Of a DNA stretch of 64,000 nucleotides, positions 47,401 through 59,061 are shown one piece after another (the stretch's first letter is position 1; every line of letters starts with the position of its first letter). Made by a program: the position numbers and the translations under genes. The stretch comes from Symsagittifera roscoffensis (taxonomy: Eukaryota; Xenacoelomorpha; Acoela; Convolutidae). The stretch is taken from the NCBI RefSeq assembly GCF_963678635.1, contig NC_087071.1, positions 43,125,965-43,189,964 of the forward strand. The letters are read 5' to 3'. The notes under the pieces were generated by a model, which saw only the letters and a list, made by a program, of their open reading frames with translations, was not told where the DNA came from and searched no databases.

Positions 47401-49713
47401 CCCACGATGAGCCGACAAAATGAATCCCTTCTCCGTTCAATTTCCCACCCAGCCAATCTCCAAAACCCAATTCCCATTATCCCACTTTTTGCTTTCTCGC
47501 AACCTGATTCCGGCACGGGTTCTGACGCTAACTCAGGTATCACAATTTTTAACACAATTTCCCAATTTAAAAATTCAGACATAGAAACTCCAGACGAATT
47601 CGCAAACTCCGAACCCAGTCCATCAACATTTTTTTAACCCCCCTTGCGACCCATTCACTACCAAACTGATTCCCACTCTACCAACTCTCATATTTCTCAA
47701 ATAACCCCAACATACTCCCCCTTTACAACTGAACGATCCAACAACAATCCCCCAGAAACCACGCAAATCTCATCTGAACTAAATAATCTAATAACATTCC
47801 AGCAACAAATACAACACCCTCACAACCTAACCAGTCACCAATTTTTGTCAACCATAACATCATCAAACCCACCAACTCCTACAACCTCTTCAGATTATAC
47901 CCCTTCTTTACTCAATCCTCAATATCAATCCAATCATCATCCACTACTAACCGTGCATATAGAACATTTAAAAGAAAATTTCCTAATCACCCGTTCCCCT
48001 CTAAACCCGGATCAGCCCGCGATTATGTAAATCACCTTGATCAAACCAATACTCCCGAATTCTTCCAAATTGCCTTACCCCTCTTTCCTCAATATACCAT
48101 TAGTCACTCCAACCCTCACACTGAACAACCCCACCATGTCGATGAGCATGTGCTATTCCCCACACTTCGCCGGATATCATTTTATCATTTCTCAAACCCT
48201 TTTTGTATACGACTAAAAAACTTGCAGAAACAGCAGGATTTTCAGATATTTACGCACAAGATTACAGCGAATATTTTAAAGATATTAAAGATTATATTTG
48301 CTTAAACGGCGTAAAATATCGACCGCAAGATATATCACCAATTAATGTTTTTTGTTTTGCAAATTTCAAAAATGAACTTATAACTTTTCTAGGATGGCTA
48401 TATTACATCTTGGAAAGATTAAGTATATAACACGCAATGTTTAATTTAATTGGAATTATTTTTTCATTATTAAACGGAATTTATAACACATGCACAATCC
48501 ATACACAAGTAAATATACAAGCAAGCGTAGCACGCATACTTTTTGCAGGATTTATACGAATATTTTCAACATCTATAAATAAAATACTTTTAGATGCACA
48601 AATAACAGAATACAATACAAAATTATCATCTAAACCAAACACATATGACGATTCACAACACAACACAAACACATTACCTACAGCACCACAACTAACAAGT
48701 TTAAATCGAAACCATCCACTATCACTAGTACCACGAAATTTCAGAAACTTAGCATTAGTAAAAAACGTAAATTCAAGACCAAATCATATACAAAGTCCAA
48801 TTCATAACATTGTAACGCAACAATCTCAAAATTACATTACGTATGAACAAAAAATCGAACAAATTTTCAATCTCAGAACAATCATTTTTTTAGCCGCCAA
48901 ATTGAATCCCTTCACCGTTCATTTTACAATCCAGCCAATCTCCAAAACCCAATTCCCATTATCCCACTTTCGCTTCTGCGCCACCTGAATCACCCCTTAT
49001 TAACACATTAACCGGCACGGATTCTGACGCTAACTCAGATATCACAATTTGTAACACAATTTCCCAGTTTAATAAAACAGACATAGAAACTCCAGATGAA
49101 TTCGCAAACTCCGAACTCAATCCATCAACATTTTCTTAACCCCCCTTTCGACCCAATCACTTCCAATCCCAAATTGATTCCCCCTCTACCATTTCTCATA
49201 TTTCCCAAATAACCCCAACATTCTCCCCCTTTACAAATGAACGATCCAACAACAATTCCCCAGAAACCACGCAAATCTCATCTGAACTAAATATCCTAAT
49301 AACATTCCAACAACAAATACAACACCCTCACAACCTAACCATTCACCAATTTTTATCAACCATAACATCATCAAACCCACCATTTTCCACACCGTCTTAA
49401 GATTATACCCCTTCTCTAGCCCAATCATCAATATCAATCCAATCATCATCCACTACTAACCGTGCATATAGAAAATTTAAAAGGAAAATTCCTAATCACC
49501 CGTTCCCCTCTAAACCCGGAACAGCTCGCGATTATGTAAATCACCCTGATCACACTAATACTCCCCAATTCATCCAAATTTCTTTACCCCTCTTTCCTCA
49601 ATATACCATTAGTCACTCCAACCCTCACACTGAACAACCACACTATGTCGATGAGCATGTACTAATTCCCACACTTCACTGGACATCATTTTACTTTTTC
49701 TCAAACCCACTTT
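46714..49713 (+). repeat. Direct duplication of about 1.5 kb (env end plus ORF4 start)
   Basis: The two copies start at about 46,715 and 48,217 with AAAACTTGCAGAAACAGCAG and end near 48,210 and 49,713 with TTTGTATAC. The period is about 1,502 bases. They differ noticeably (around one base in ten by eye), so this duplication is older than the gag amplification in element 1. Each copy carries the env membrane segment and the start of ORF4. Only the second leads into the rest of ORF4. Confidence 0.8.
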
Positions 49714-50689
49714 GTATACCATTGATTAACACACCTCAAGAAATAGAACAAAGCAAAAATGAAATTTTTAGACCAACTACAGCACTAACACCTAGACAAT
49801 TGACGCATGTAAGATAAAGAAAAATTATTAAAAATTTTCACCGCACCCCGAGCAAATGAATACTCTATTACAGCAAATGAATACTCTATTATACGACCAC
49901 AATATCATCAGACCTAACCAAGATCAATTACGCGACGAAGATAAGTTCGCTAACCAGTAACTAATCGAAAAAATTTTCATACGAACACCCTACATCTTTA
50001 CACTGAGCACAATGGATGAATAAAATGACCACATCATTTCCGAAACACTAAGCGACATCCAAGCTTACGAATAATTTTACGATAAATTTAAAACTATTTC
50101 ACTAACCTTTCATTTCTTCACTCCTAAAGAACGAGATCTGCACTCTTCACACATCATGTTGAGAACTAAACAAACACATACTTACACTTATTATAGATTC
50201 ATTCAAAATCACTTTAAATTGCACACATCATCACGACAAACCCACCATCGATTTCAGTTTATTAATTCTAATTACATATCAACATTTTTTCTAAATTTCA
50301 CCTACTGCATAAAAAATACTAACTTTCAAGGCATCCTCAGAAATCACGACCCAATAACCCAAATTTACATATTTTGTCTACTCACCAAAACCTATAATGT
50401 AGAAGAATCCCGATCCCTCATTGTCCCGCATGAATATATCCAACCAATAGAAATCCCAATTTTAGAATTCATTCACATTACTTAAAATAATCACAGGCCT
50501 TTTAACCTCATCCAGCACACCAATCACGAGTTTTCCATTGGCACTGAAGAGCTAAACACCATCAAAGCACTTGAATTGCTTTGGCCTTTGCTTGAAACTG
50601 AAAACATCATTCGCATATTAGCAAAATTACTAACCAAATCAGATTCAATACACGATAGCTTCCCTCATTGCTTCTTCCCCGATGACTAG
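48890..50689 (+). pseudogene. ORF4 of element B (novel 3' ORF, broken)
   Basis: This is the counterpart of 24,056-25,240 in element A. The N-terminal part is Ser/Thr/Pro/Asn-rich (a better-preserved first-copy version is at 47,407-48,030, with one TAA), then basic (RAYRKFKRKFP-like), then FPQYTISHSNPHTEQPHYVDEH (49,595-49,655) and WTSFYFFSNP. After some damage, the open frame 50,156-50,485 is about 63% identical to A. A TAA at about 50,483 replaces an AAA of A. The frame then continues in both copies to ...FFPDD stop at 50,689. Because A and B carry different lesions in the same frame, the intact gene must have extended through. I recognise no domain. Confidence 0.6.
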
Positions 50690-52277
50690 TTAAAAATGAA
50701 TTGAATAATTTAACACTAATAAATTCAAGACAAACTAACCATTTCTTATTAAGTGTTTTTTCTGTAGTCTTTAGATCACCTATCTACAAACAGAAAACAA
50801 AAATAAAAAGTTGCAAACTCTTTTATAAAGTATAAACTCTTATTAACAAAACGCAATAAATGATGCAGTAAAATGTCTTCTCCAGAGTAGTACTTAATCT
50901 ATAAATTTTTTCCACGAGGTAGTAAATCTAAACACACTGAAAATTAAGTTATAAATTTCAATCCCCACAAAGCAGTAAATTTGAAATTTTCAGCAGTAAA
51001 TCTATATAAATGCCAGCAGTACTAAATTTTTCAAGAATCAATTCACTCGCACACAAAATCTATCCACAATCGCACAGCTCGCCCACGACGAATTGTTTAA
51101 AATAATGATTTCAAGTTTTAATTTTCACAAATAACAACTCAAACTAGTAATAACAAGTTACAAACTTTCTTTTAACCCGGTGGGAATGGAATTATATAAT
51201 AATCCAAACTAATGAACGCAGCTTACTAAACACCAAAAACCACAAACTAACAGCATGACTTAGAAAAGAAAACCCACGGTACCCAGACCGGATCAAACCA
51301 GCTTAAAGAACCGATAATCTATTCTTTTGAAGACTATTGATAAGTTAAAAAAAAACGAAATTATAAAACACCAAAAAGTCGAAAGACAAACCCAAACCAA
51401 ACATTTTGATTTCTGAGAAAAGGACACAACCTAAACAACAAAAGGAAAAAACCAGTAACAAACTCGACATAAAAGGTTAACACAAAACAGGACCCCACAA
51501 AAAACCAGCATGAAATCATACCCTCACTCCTGGCCTATCCCACTAAAAGAGGCCGACGTCCTGAGCATGCCTAATAGCCGGCCTCGCCCACCGTGCTAGA
51601 ACACACGCTTTAGGACATACTCCTTATTTTTGATAAGAGGTACTCAAGTGTGAATAACTTTTAAAATAACTGAACTAAAAATAAAAGCTTTTGCGATAAA
51701 AACTAATAAAAAATCATAACTAAAAAGATGAACTAACAAAACATTTATTTATGTAAATGGATATTGCAGTAATATAGATCATACTCAATCACGAAGACCA
51801 GCATCGAGCAGCTAAGACGACCTCATCAAACATAACCCATAGAATGGCTGAACACAACCGATATGCCGCTCACAACCACAACTCAAAGGATTTGAAGTAC
51901 GACTTGACTCCGAAGCAAAGGACTTCATTGAAACAGACCAAAGGCCACCTCGATGTTCAAGTATACGTACAGATCCGAGCTACAGGGCATTCCCTCCAAA
52001 CTCGAGCTTCACGCCATTCCCAATTCAGATCGAAACCCAGTTCTCCACACCGATCAAGAACAGACGAACAGAACAAACCATTTCGAAATCAGATTGATTT
52101 TGTTGACGGTCTCAGTCATCGGTGAATGAAAAAACAACCTCCACGATTCCAGCTTCCTAGAGTTCATACCTCCAAGGACGGAATAGAAATGTTGCTCGCA
52201 AAATACAAACGATCATCATCCATCCTCCATTACAGAAAGAAGTAGAAGCAACAAAAACTCTGTAAACCCCGGATGGG
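50690..52277 (+). other. 3' UTR and polypurine-like tract of element B
   Basis: It has GCAGTAAAT-type repeats at about 50,870-51,020, GCAGCTTACTAA near 51,223, and a block GACGTCCTGAGCATGC...ATAGCCGGCCT at about 51,559-51,587. All have counterparts in element A. GGATGGG directly precedes the LTR. An ORF at 51,844-52,125 has no counterpart I can see and is unsupported. Confidence 0.55.
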
Positions 52278-52642
52278 TGGAACCTGATCCAAACTATTTA
52301 TTATTATTGGTTATAAATTAGATTTTTTATCCTCATAAGATATTAAAGACTAACCAATCACACTCCATCTAACTAACAACCCATTTATTTGTAAGTGCTG
52401 AAATTACTTGTAATTTCAGCACCAGAGCTCATTGAATTTAACTAACAACTTAGTTGCCTTTTCCAAGAGACCGATTTGTAACAAAACCAGTATACTCTAG
52501 ATCTATTGAGACTAAGAGATAAAAGAGTAAGATTAAGATCGGTATTAGACTAAGAAGTTGCACGAATCTATCCGGCCGAAAATAAGATAGCGTGGCGAGC
52601 AGACGGTGCAACCTATCTGAAATTACTCACAGTCCCAACTCA
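52278..52642 (+). repeat. 3' LTR of element B (365 bp)
   Basis: It starts TGGAACCTGATCC and ends CCCAACTCA. It lacks about 14 bases near its end relative to the 5' LTR. Confidence 0.85.
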
Positions 52643-52646
52643 CAAT
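52643..52646 (+). repeat. Target-site duplication of element B, right (CAAT)
   Basis: Same four bases as at 31,966-31,969. Confidence 0.8.
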
Positions 52647-55058
52647 TTAAATGAAAACTAATTGAAGATTTTTTTCATGGATAAGCAAAAAAAGGAAAAA
52701 TGTTCCAAGGTCTTACAAAGTTTAATACAATGTGTGAAAAACTGCGCACCACCAAAAACAGTGTTTATTAGAAACAGTAAACAAAGAATCAAACTAGAAA
52801 TTGACTCTCGCAATAAGACGTTATTTGAAACGCTCAAAAACGACCTGCGACGCTGGAAATCGCCAAGTGATCCCAGAAATTCAAGAGATCTGTTCTCTGT
52901 ATACTCTTTGGAGATAACCCTATTAAGAAACAATTAAGAAAATGAGTAAATTTAACTACTCCCGGTTTGACCTCTAGAGACCGAAAATGCTAATCAGAAA
53001 ATTTCATACACTTAGTCTACTGAAAAATGCTAGTCATACAAATTTCATACATTTTTGCAAAATGAGTTTAGTCGAATTTCAAAGAAATTTTATAGATGTT
53101 TTGTTATCGAAATTGGTATCTCTTCATGAAAAAAATGGAAAAAAATGGTATAAAGAAAAGCTAATCATACAATTTCATATATGGAAATTGTATGATTAGC
53201 ATTTTCAAAATAAAATTATGAAAAAAAGCTTTGAACAATCAATTCAAGTGCTGGCAAAACATTTAAGCGTTTTTTGGGCTGCTACAACTGATAACTTTGA
53301 CTTTTTTATTTTTGCTTTCTGAAAAAAAAACACTAGTCATACAATTTCCACTTTCATGGCGACAAAAAATTTTTCAAAGTATTTTGAAATTGGCCCGAAA
53401 AAATTTTTTGTGTTTTTTAACCGCAAATTGATTTTCGTATTCAAACAAACATTTTTTGAAAAAAAAATTGTATGCAAAATTTAATTTTTTGTGAGTATAA
53501 CGTAGTCCTGGATATACTAATATTGGACTTTTTTTCCTTTTCTCTTCATAACTTTTTTCAAAAACGCTGAAAACTCCACTTTCTTTTGTATGCCCTGATC
53601 AATGTCTGCTAATTTTTAAAAATTCAAATTTTAGAAATAATCATCTTTGAAAATTATTGCCAAAATTTAAAATTCATTACTTTTAACGCTGATGATATAC
53701 GAGACTCAACATAGAAAAACATAAAACCGAATACCGTTTTGAATCAGATGGAAAATTGTTGCGGAATTTTCTAAACATTCAAAAAAAATTTCGTTAAAAC
53801 TGAATGCAGCAAAAAAAAACAGAGTCCACTTTTTTCAATAAAAAAGACAAATATAACAAACTCTAAAAAATTTTCTTTTTGAAAAAAGAAAGCACCGATG
53901 AAAAAATCATTTGTAAAGCAACTCGGAGTTCGACAAATTTATTTCACGCTTTGGAATAATTTTGCAAAATTAGAAAATAAAATTTCATAAGATCTTTTCC
54001 TATTTGGAACGTATGACAATAATATAGTGTAATGAAAACGCTCTAACGTACAATACCATGAAGTTGAGTTTTTTTTTTTGTTTTAGAAGTCTTACCCGCA
54101 TATTTATTTGTGGCAGTCTATTGATAAAGAAATTGGGTTAAATTTAAATTCATTTGACTTATTTCATTTCTCCTTTACATTGCATGCTCATCAAAACTTA
54201 ATATTAATTTTAAAACCACGATTTTCAACAAACAAAGAGTTTCTTTTCTTTTTTGAAGAAAGTGTTTTTATCCTGGCTTTGAGTCTGCTCCAAATCCATG
54301 GTCACTTTTTGCTTTGCTGATTTGATTTTTGTATAAATCTGTCATTATTTTGATCATGTAGTAATAGAAAAGTCATATGATATACAAAAACTTCAATTTT
54401 ACATTCTAAATGAGCAACTTGAATAGTTAAAATAAATTTATCATCATTGTTTAATAGCACGTCAAACTCACAACATTATCGAAGCAGCCTTTGAAAAGTG
54501 AAGAATTTTTTTGCCAAATCTTTAACGTAACAGAGTAGCGTGTTTCTTTTCTTTTTGTGACGTTATAAAATCTTTTTCTAAAATAACTCTGCGTCAAACG
54601 TAGTTGGCCAGAAGATATTACCAACAAAGAGTTACACATAAGCTTTCTTTGCTGTTTTCCATCCAAATACGTTTCAAATAATAAAATCGGCATTTTTACC
54701 ATCTCCAACTAATCATATGGTGTAAAAACAGAATAAGAAAAAATATCTGTCAGGCAGAGAAATTTAAATGATACCTAAAACTTAGATAGAAGTGTCATAA
54801 AAGAAAAAATTTTCTGGTGAATTTTTTGTATTCAACTACGAGACAAGCCAGTGCTGGTTGCGAAAACCTCGAATTTTTTTGTTCTGGTTGATACAAAAAC
54901 GATATATAACAAATATTCAGTGTGATTATATCCAAAAAGATACAATTGTTTTTATGCAAAAAGTTTATCATTCCGAGAAAACAGCCTTGACCTTCTCACG
55001 TTTTATACAGCTTTAATAAGATATAAACTGAAAAATTCCAACTTTACTCAAAAAAGTG
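52647..55058. other. AT-rich region upstream of the LITAF gene
   Basis: An ORF of 91 codons at 52,662-52,937 (plus) is Lys-rich and not recognised; its opposite strand is also open. From about 52,965 a dispersed repeat begins with CCCGGTTTGACC, and an inverted repeat with arms GCTAATCATACAATTTC and its complement lies at about 53,159-53,201. A TATAAA at 55,022-55,027 is only about 30 bases from the ATG, so it is probably not the promoter unless the 5' UTR is very short. Upstream non-coding exons cannot be excluded. Confidence 0.45.
53159..53201. repeat. Inverted repeat (hairpin-forming) of the CATACAATTTC family
   Basis: GCTAATCATACAATTTC is followed by ATATAT and then its complement (one extra G), ending in GATTAGC. 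Related palindromes occur in LITAF intron 2 at about 56,485, 56,665 and 57,240. Confidence 0.75.
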
Positions 55059-58000
55059 ATGTCGAGTTATCCTACTCAAGCAAGTGCCCCACCTGGAAGC
55101 TACAATTCAGGCTATAGTCAGCCCCCTCCACCTTACGGACAGCCCGCAACATTTCAGTACACTGGAAATTACCAGTAAGTGCCAAACAAAAACAGAAAAA
55201 GCCTAATTAAAAAAATTTTTGTGGGGCTGTTTAACATTTTTAAAAAAAAAAACTTATTGTCGGTTTTGTAATGCATGTCTTAGTTTTTTGTTTTTACTTC
55301 AAGCAAGACGCACCAAAGCCCTGAATTTTGCAAATACTGATCAAAACCATCGAATTGATCTAAACAAAAGTACGGCTGTCGGGGTGAAACTAAAAACCTC
55401 AAGGCAGGAGCTCTATTTGAACCTGAAGTAACGCCCAAAGCCTCTCTCCTGACTACCGCTGAAATCTTCGAGCAGGCTTTCATAATAATTTTGATCGACT
55501 TGTTTGCCAGCGTTTTTTTAAAAATTAAATACAACTTTAAAAAGATTTGGGTCTCTTTTGCAGGACTACGACTGTGTTGGTGGGTGGCGGTTATCCGAGT
55601 CTGGGCAGTAATCCGGCAACAATCCAGTGTCCCCACTGCAGAGCCACAGTCACTACAAGCGTCAACTATGAGATAGGTTAAAAATACTGGTAGTGGGGGG
55701 GGGAGGGGTGGGTGCTCCCTTCTACATTCTCAGTTTTTCATTTGTTGTGGTCTAGTTTGTATAACCAATCTAGTTTATTATTTATTGTTGTACCAATAAT
55801 AAATGTCATATTCAGGCACATATGACATTATTATTGATCAAAAAATTGTAGAGAAAATAAGCTTTTTCGATATAAAAAATCTAAATGACCTACTGAATCA
55901 TCTGCAAATAGTAAATTGACATTTATCGATTCGAATTAAAATGATCTGGTAAAAGCTTTTAGTTTTCGGTGCTGCGTGCAAAAAAAATTAGAAGTCACAA
56001 AACAAAATTTATCTGTTTGTTTTTTGCCTTTGAAAAAAATTGGTAAGTGGCAAACTTTGAAAATCAACAGTTTCAAATTAATGCTAATAAAACATTTGAA
56101 AATTGTCGATTTTTCCCTGGTTGACGTCCATAGAAGGAAAACCCTTATCACACAATTTTATACACGGCGTCTTTGGGAAAAATGCGGTACATAGTTTTCA
56201 TAGAAAATTTAAAAATTGCTTTCAGGATTTTTAATACACTTTTTTTTTCTATTTGTCTCTTTTGAAGCTTTCTGGTCATGTAAAAATGATTAAAAGTTTT
56301 GGATGAAAAAATGTTTTTCATACAATTTTCATGGATGAAAATTGTTTGTTAAGCATTTTGTTAAAGAAGTTTTTTTTCAAAAATCTCTTTAAAACATGTT
56401 TTGGTTTTTACAGTTAACGTTAAGGAAAGCTTTCAATGACAAAGAGCAATTTAACTATCAAAATACATGATTTCATTTCGTTCGAAAACAGGCTTATCAT
56501 ATAACTTTCATATATGAAATTGTACAAAAAGCATTTTCTGGAGAAAAAAAAGAAAAAATCAAAAATCAGTTGAAACTCTGTTTGAGCATTTTTTAAGAAG
56601 TTTAATAGGGATTTTCAGTATTTGAGATCAAATTACTGTCAAAAACATAATTTCAGTATCGGTAGGGAAAATTGTTTATCGTATAGTTTTCATATATGAA
56701 ATTTGTGTGATATACTTTTTTCATTAAAGAAAAATATTTGAGGCATACAATTTTCAATCTCTTTTTTTTTTGGTTGCAAACTTGCTTTTGTGCTCAAATA
56801 TAATTGTTACATACCAATTGCACGCAAAATTTTTCTATGTGTTTATAATGTAGTCCATGCTAAGTTTTTCTCCAAAAAAAACCAAAAATCACCAAAAAAG
56901 TTTTTTTTAAAAACACTATAATGATTTTTTGATTTCATATGCTAAGATAGATATAAATTTGTAAAAAACAGGCTTGTTTCAATCACCAAATTTTTCAAAT
57001 TAAAAATTATCTAGCCACATAGAAAAAAGTACATTTTTGGTACTTAATTGGCTAAATATATGTGAGAATGTTGAAATTAAGTTACATGGCTAAAATCACT
57101 AAATGCAGTTTATCTCCGTGGTAACTTCCAGTCACACTTTGGTTTTCCTTGTAACAAAAAGTCCTTGGTTAGTGTTTTGGATGAAACAAAAAATTCAAAG
57201 CAAAATTTTTTAAATTTTTCATTCATTGAAAATATGTTTGTTTCATATAATTTCATATACGAAAAAAGCTTATCATACCTTTTTTTAAAAAAAAATTGGT
57301 TTTGCTAATTTGATAAAATTTTTGCGATAAAAGTAAAGCAAAACGCATGTTAAAAAATTCCAGAATGTGGAAATAAATGCTTCTTTTATTATTTCATAGT
57401 ATGGAAAAATTACTTTTCTTGCTATTTAATTAGTCATTTTTTGATGTTTGAAATAGTGTGAAATATTATTAGAAGGATTTTTTTCCTAGTATGAAATAGT
57501 ATGATAAGCGTTTTTGGTCAACCCGGGTTATTCAAATATCTTCACTGAGTTGAGAATCAATTTCTATAAAAATTCTTGTAAATATTGTGAACCCCATTAC
57601 TTTGAACAAGTCATGTGGCAATATATCTCTATCTACATATTGCCAAATGGCTCGCTCAAAAAAATTATCTTGATCGATTTTGATTTCACACAGGCGTGTT
57701 TCCTTAATGGTCGAGAAAAAAGTATTCAATTATCCCACTTTTCTGTAAAAGTTTACATTGACTCAAAAACACCAAAAAACATCCGAATCAAACACATAAT
57801 ACGCTATCAAACATTATACCATTTTCAAATGCTAATTTTTGTTTTCTTTTGTAGAACTGTTTCAGTTAAAAGTTTCGATCTGAGAAATTAAAGAGCGATC
57901 TGAGTTTTGTAGACATTACCTGTGAAACACGCAATAACTGCGGATTTAAGGGCATATTTTTATTAGCTTATTTTTTCCAATGGGGTACTCTACAAATTCT

Positions 58001-58447
58001 TGGTGTATGATGATTCGAGAAATCGTTTTGCTTCTAGCGTTGAGCTAACATATTTTTTCATGAGTTTGTCATCTTGCATTATCAAAAAAACTTATCAAAC
58101 TTGTTCTGATAATCTGAAAATATGCACAACCGCTGTTTTCGATTTTCTCATGGGAACATTTTTCGACTTTATTTATTTTAGGTCGGCAAAAAAGATTTCA
58201 AAGCACTCCCGAAACGCTTGGAGGAGCATTTCTGTCAAAAATAGATTGAGAAATGAAACTCATTCTTAGAATTAAAAACAATGTTTCTTTTTCAGGTATG
58301 GGTACCTGGCTGATCGCGGGAGTAATTTTGCTTCTTGGGTTCTGGTGCGGATGCTGTCTCATTCCCCTCTGCATTGACGGGTGCAAAGACGCTGTCCACT
58401 CTTGTCCAAACTGCAACGCATATATCGCAAAAAAGTCAATGCTGTGA
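55059..58447 (+). CDS. LITAF: LITAF-domain membrane protein (three coding exons)
   Basis: The exons are 55,059-55,174, 55,564-55,676 and 58,296-58,447, joined by GT-AG introns of 389 and 2,619 bp (donors GTAAGTG and GTTAAA, acceptors TTTTGCAG and TTTTTCAG). Phases fit, giving 126 residues. Residues 1-58 are Pro/Tyr/Gly/Ser-rich with a PPPY motif (23-26) that WW-domain ubiquitin ligases bind in this family. The LITAF domain runs from about 59 to 123: a CPHC zinc ligand pair (C61, C64), a hydrophobic Cys-rich segment (81-104) that inserts in the membrane as a hairpin, and a second pair HSCPNC (C113, C116). In animals these monotopic proteins sit on late endosomes and lysosomes. The size is close to typical. 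This is the only gene in the window that appears intact. The start was chosen as the first ATG before the Pro-rich region. Confidence 0.9.
56115..57527. mobile_element. Putative TIR element in LITAF intron 2 (about 1.4 kb)
   Basis: The left end CCCTGGTTGACG (56,115-56,126) and right end GGTCAACCCGGG (57,516-57,527) are inverted with one or two mismatches. Both are followed inward by TTATCA-CAC-ATTT-type sequence. The interior carries several palindromes of the type TTTCATATATGAAA (about 56,500, 56,685) and no transposase. No target duplication is clear. Partial copies occur near 30,325 and 52,965. Confidence 0.55.
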
Positions 58448-58598
58448 AAACCAATTCAAATCGTGAAGAAATTTGGTTCTGAAGAAGCAACGCAACTTGA
58501 ACAAATTAACTCATGACAACGGAAGAGAACTTGAATTAGTTATGTGTTTTCAATTTTGAATAGATGTTTGTAGATGTTTGTTCAATTTTGAATAGATG

Positions 58599-58720
58599 TT
58601 TGTACTCTAACTTGTGCTTGTGTGAGTGGAGTGGTTCAAAATTTTTTTATTTATTTCAATTGAAATAATTAAAGGTTTCTTGAACCACTCCAATCACACA
58701 AGCACAAGTTAGAGTACAAA
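58599..58720. repeat. Long perfect-looking hairpin in the LITAF 3' flank (41-bp arms)
   Basis: Arms 58,599-58,639 and 58,680-58,720 are reverse complements with a single mismatch (ACTCTAACTTGTGCTTGTG in the left arm). The 40-base loop contains TTTCAATTGAAA and AATTAAA. GAATAGATGTTTGT is repeated just upstream. It may be a small foldback transposon. It lies about 150 bases after the stop codon, so it is probably in the 3' UTR. No canonical AATAAA is seen close after the stop. Confidence 0.8.
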
Positions 58721-59061
58721 AGGATCTAATTCACATCTACTTGTAGATTTTCGGGAACACTTAGCTTGCCTCATTTTAATATGGAATTATTTCGGAGCCG
58801 GATTGGTTCAACGCATTTGCTAAACAAAACAACGGCGGTATTCGACTCTCCTAAACAAGAAAAACTTCGTGTCAGATTTTTCAAACACCCTTGCATGTGA
58901 AATTCTTTTTGTGTTTGCACTCAAAGTATTTTAAATGTCCAGATGTAACAAAAAAACTGCTTCAAGTCAGTCAAAATAATCTGAATGAAAGAACCGACAC
59001 TTAGGATTGCAGACATTTTTCTCAAAGTTAGAAATAAACATTGCATGCTATCCAGTATTTT
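58721..59061. other. Non-coding DNA downstream of LITAF
   Basis: No gene or repeat recognised. Confidence 0.4.

Larger units (their letters stand above)
31970..52642 (+). mobile_element. Element B: 20.7-kb env-bearing LTR retrotransposon, complete but decayed
   Basis: It has two LTRs (31,970-32,342 and 52,278-52,642), a 4-bp direct repeat CAAT on both outsides, a primer-binding site two bases after the 5' LTR, and gag, pol, env-like and ORF4 regions in sense order. By eye the LTRs are roughly 90% identical, so the insertion is old. All ORFs contain several stops and frameshifts. The sense strand is strikingly A-rich and G-poor. Part of the length comes from tandem duplications at 46.1-49.7 kb. 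Confidence 0.85.

Noticed and set aside
51844..52125. ORF in the 3' UTR of element B
   Set aside because: It has no counterpart in element A, has low-complexity composition, and comes after the conserved ORF4 stop.
31970..52642. Reassigned stop codons (alternative genetic code) to explain in-frame TAA, TAG and TGA in element B
   Set aside because: All three stops occur, frameshifts occur too, homologous positions differ between A and B, and the LITAF gene uses a normal code.
31970..52642. G-to-A hypermutation of element B
   Set aside because: Some stops fall at expected Trp codons, but the differences between the two LTRs are of mixed types, so ordinary decay in an AT-rich genome is enough.
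52658..52937. 91-codon ORFs on both strands just right of element B
   Set aside because: The two overlap fully on opposite strands and neither has a known motif, so I kept them only as a note.
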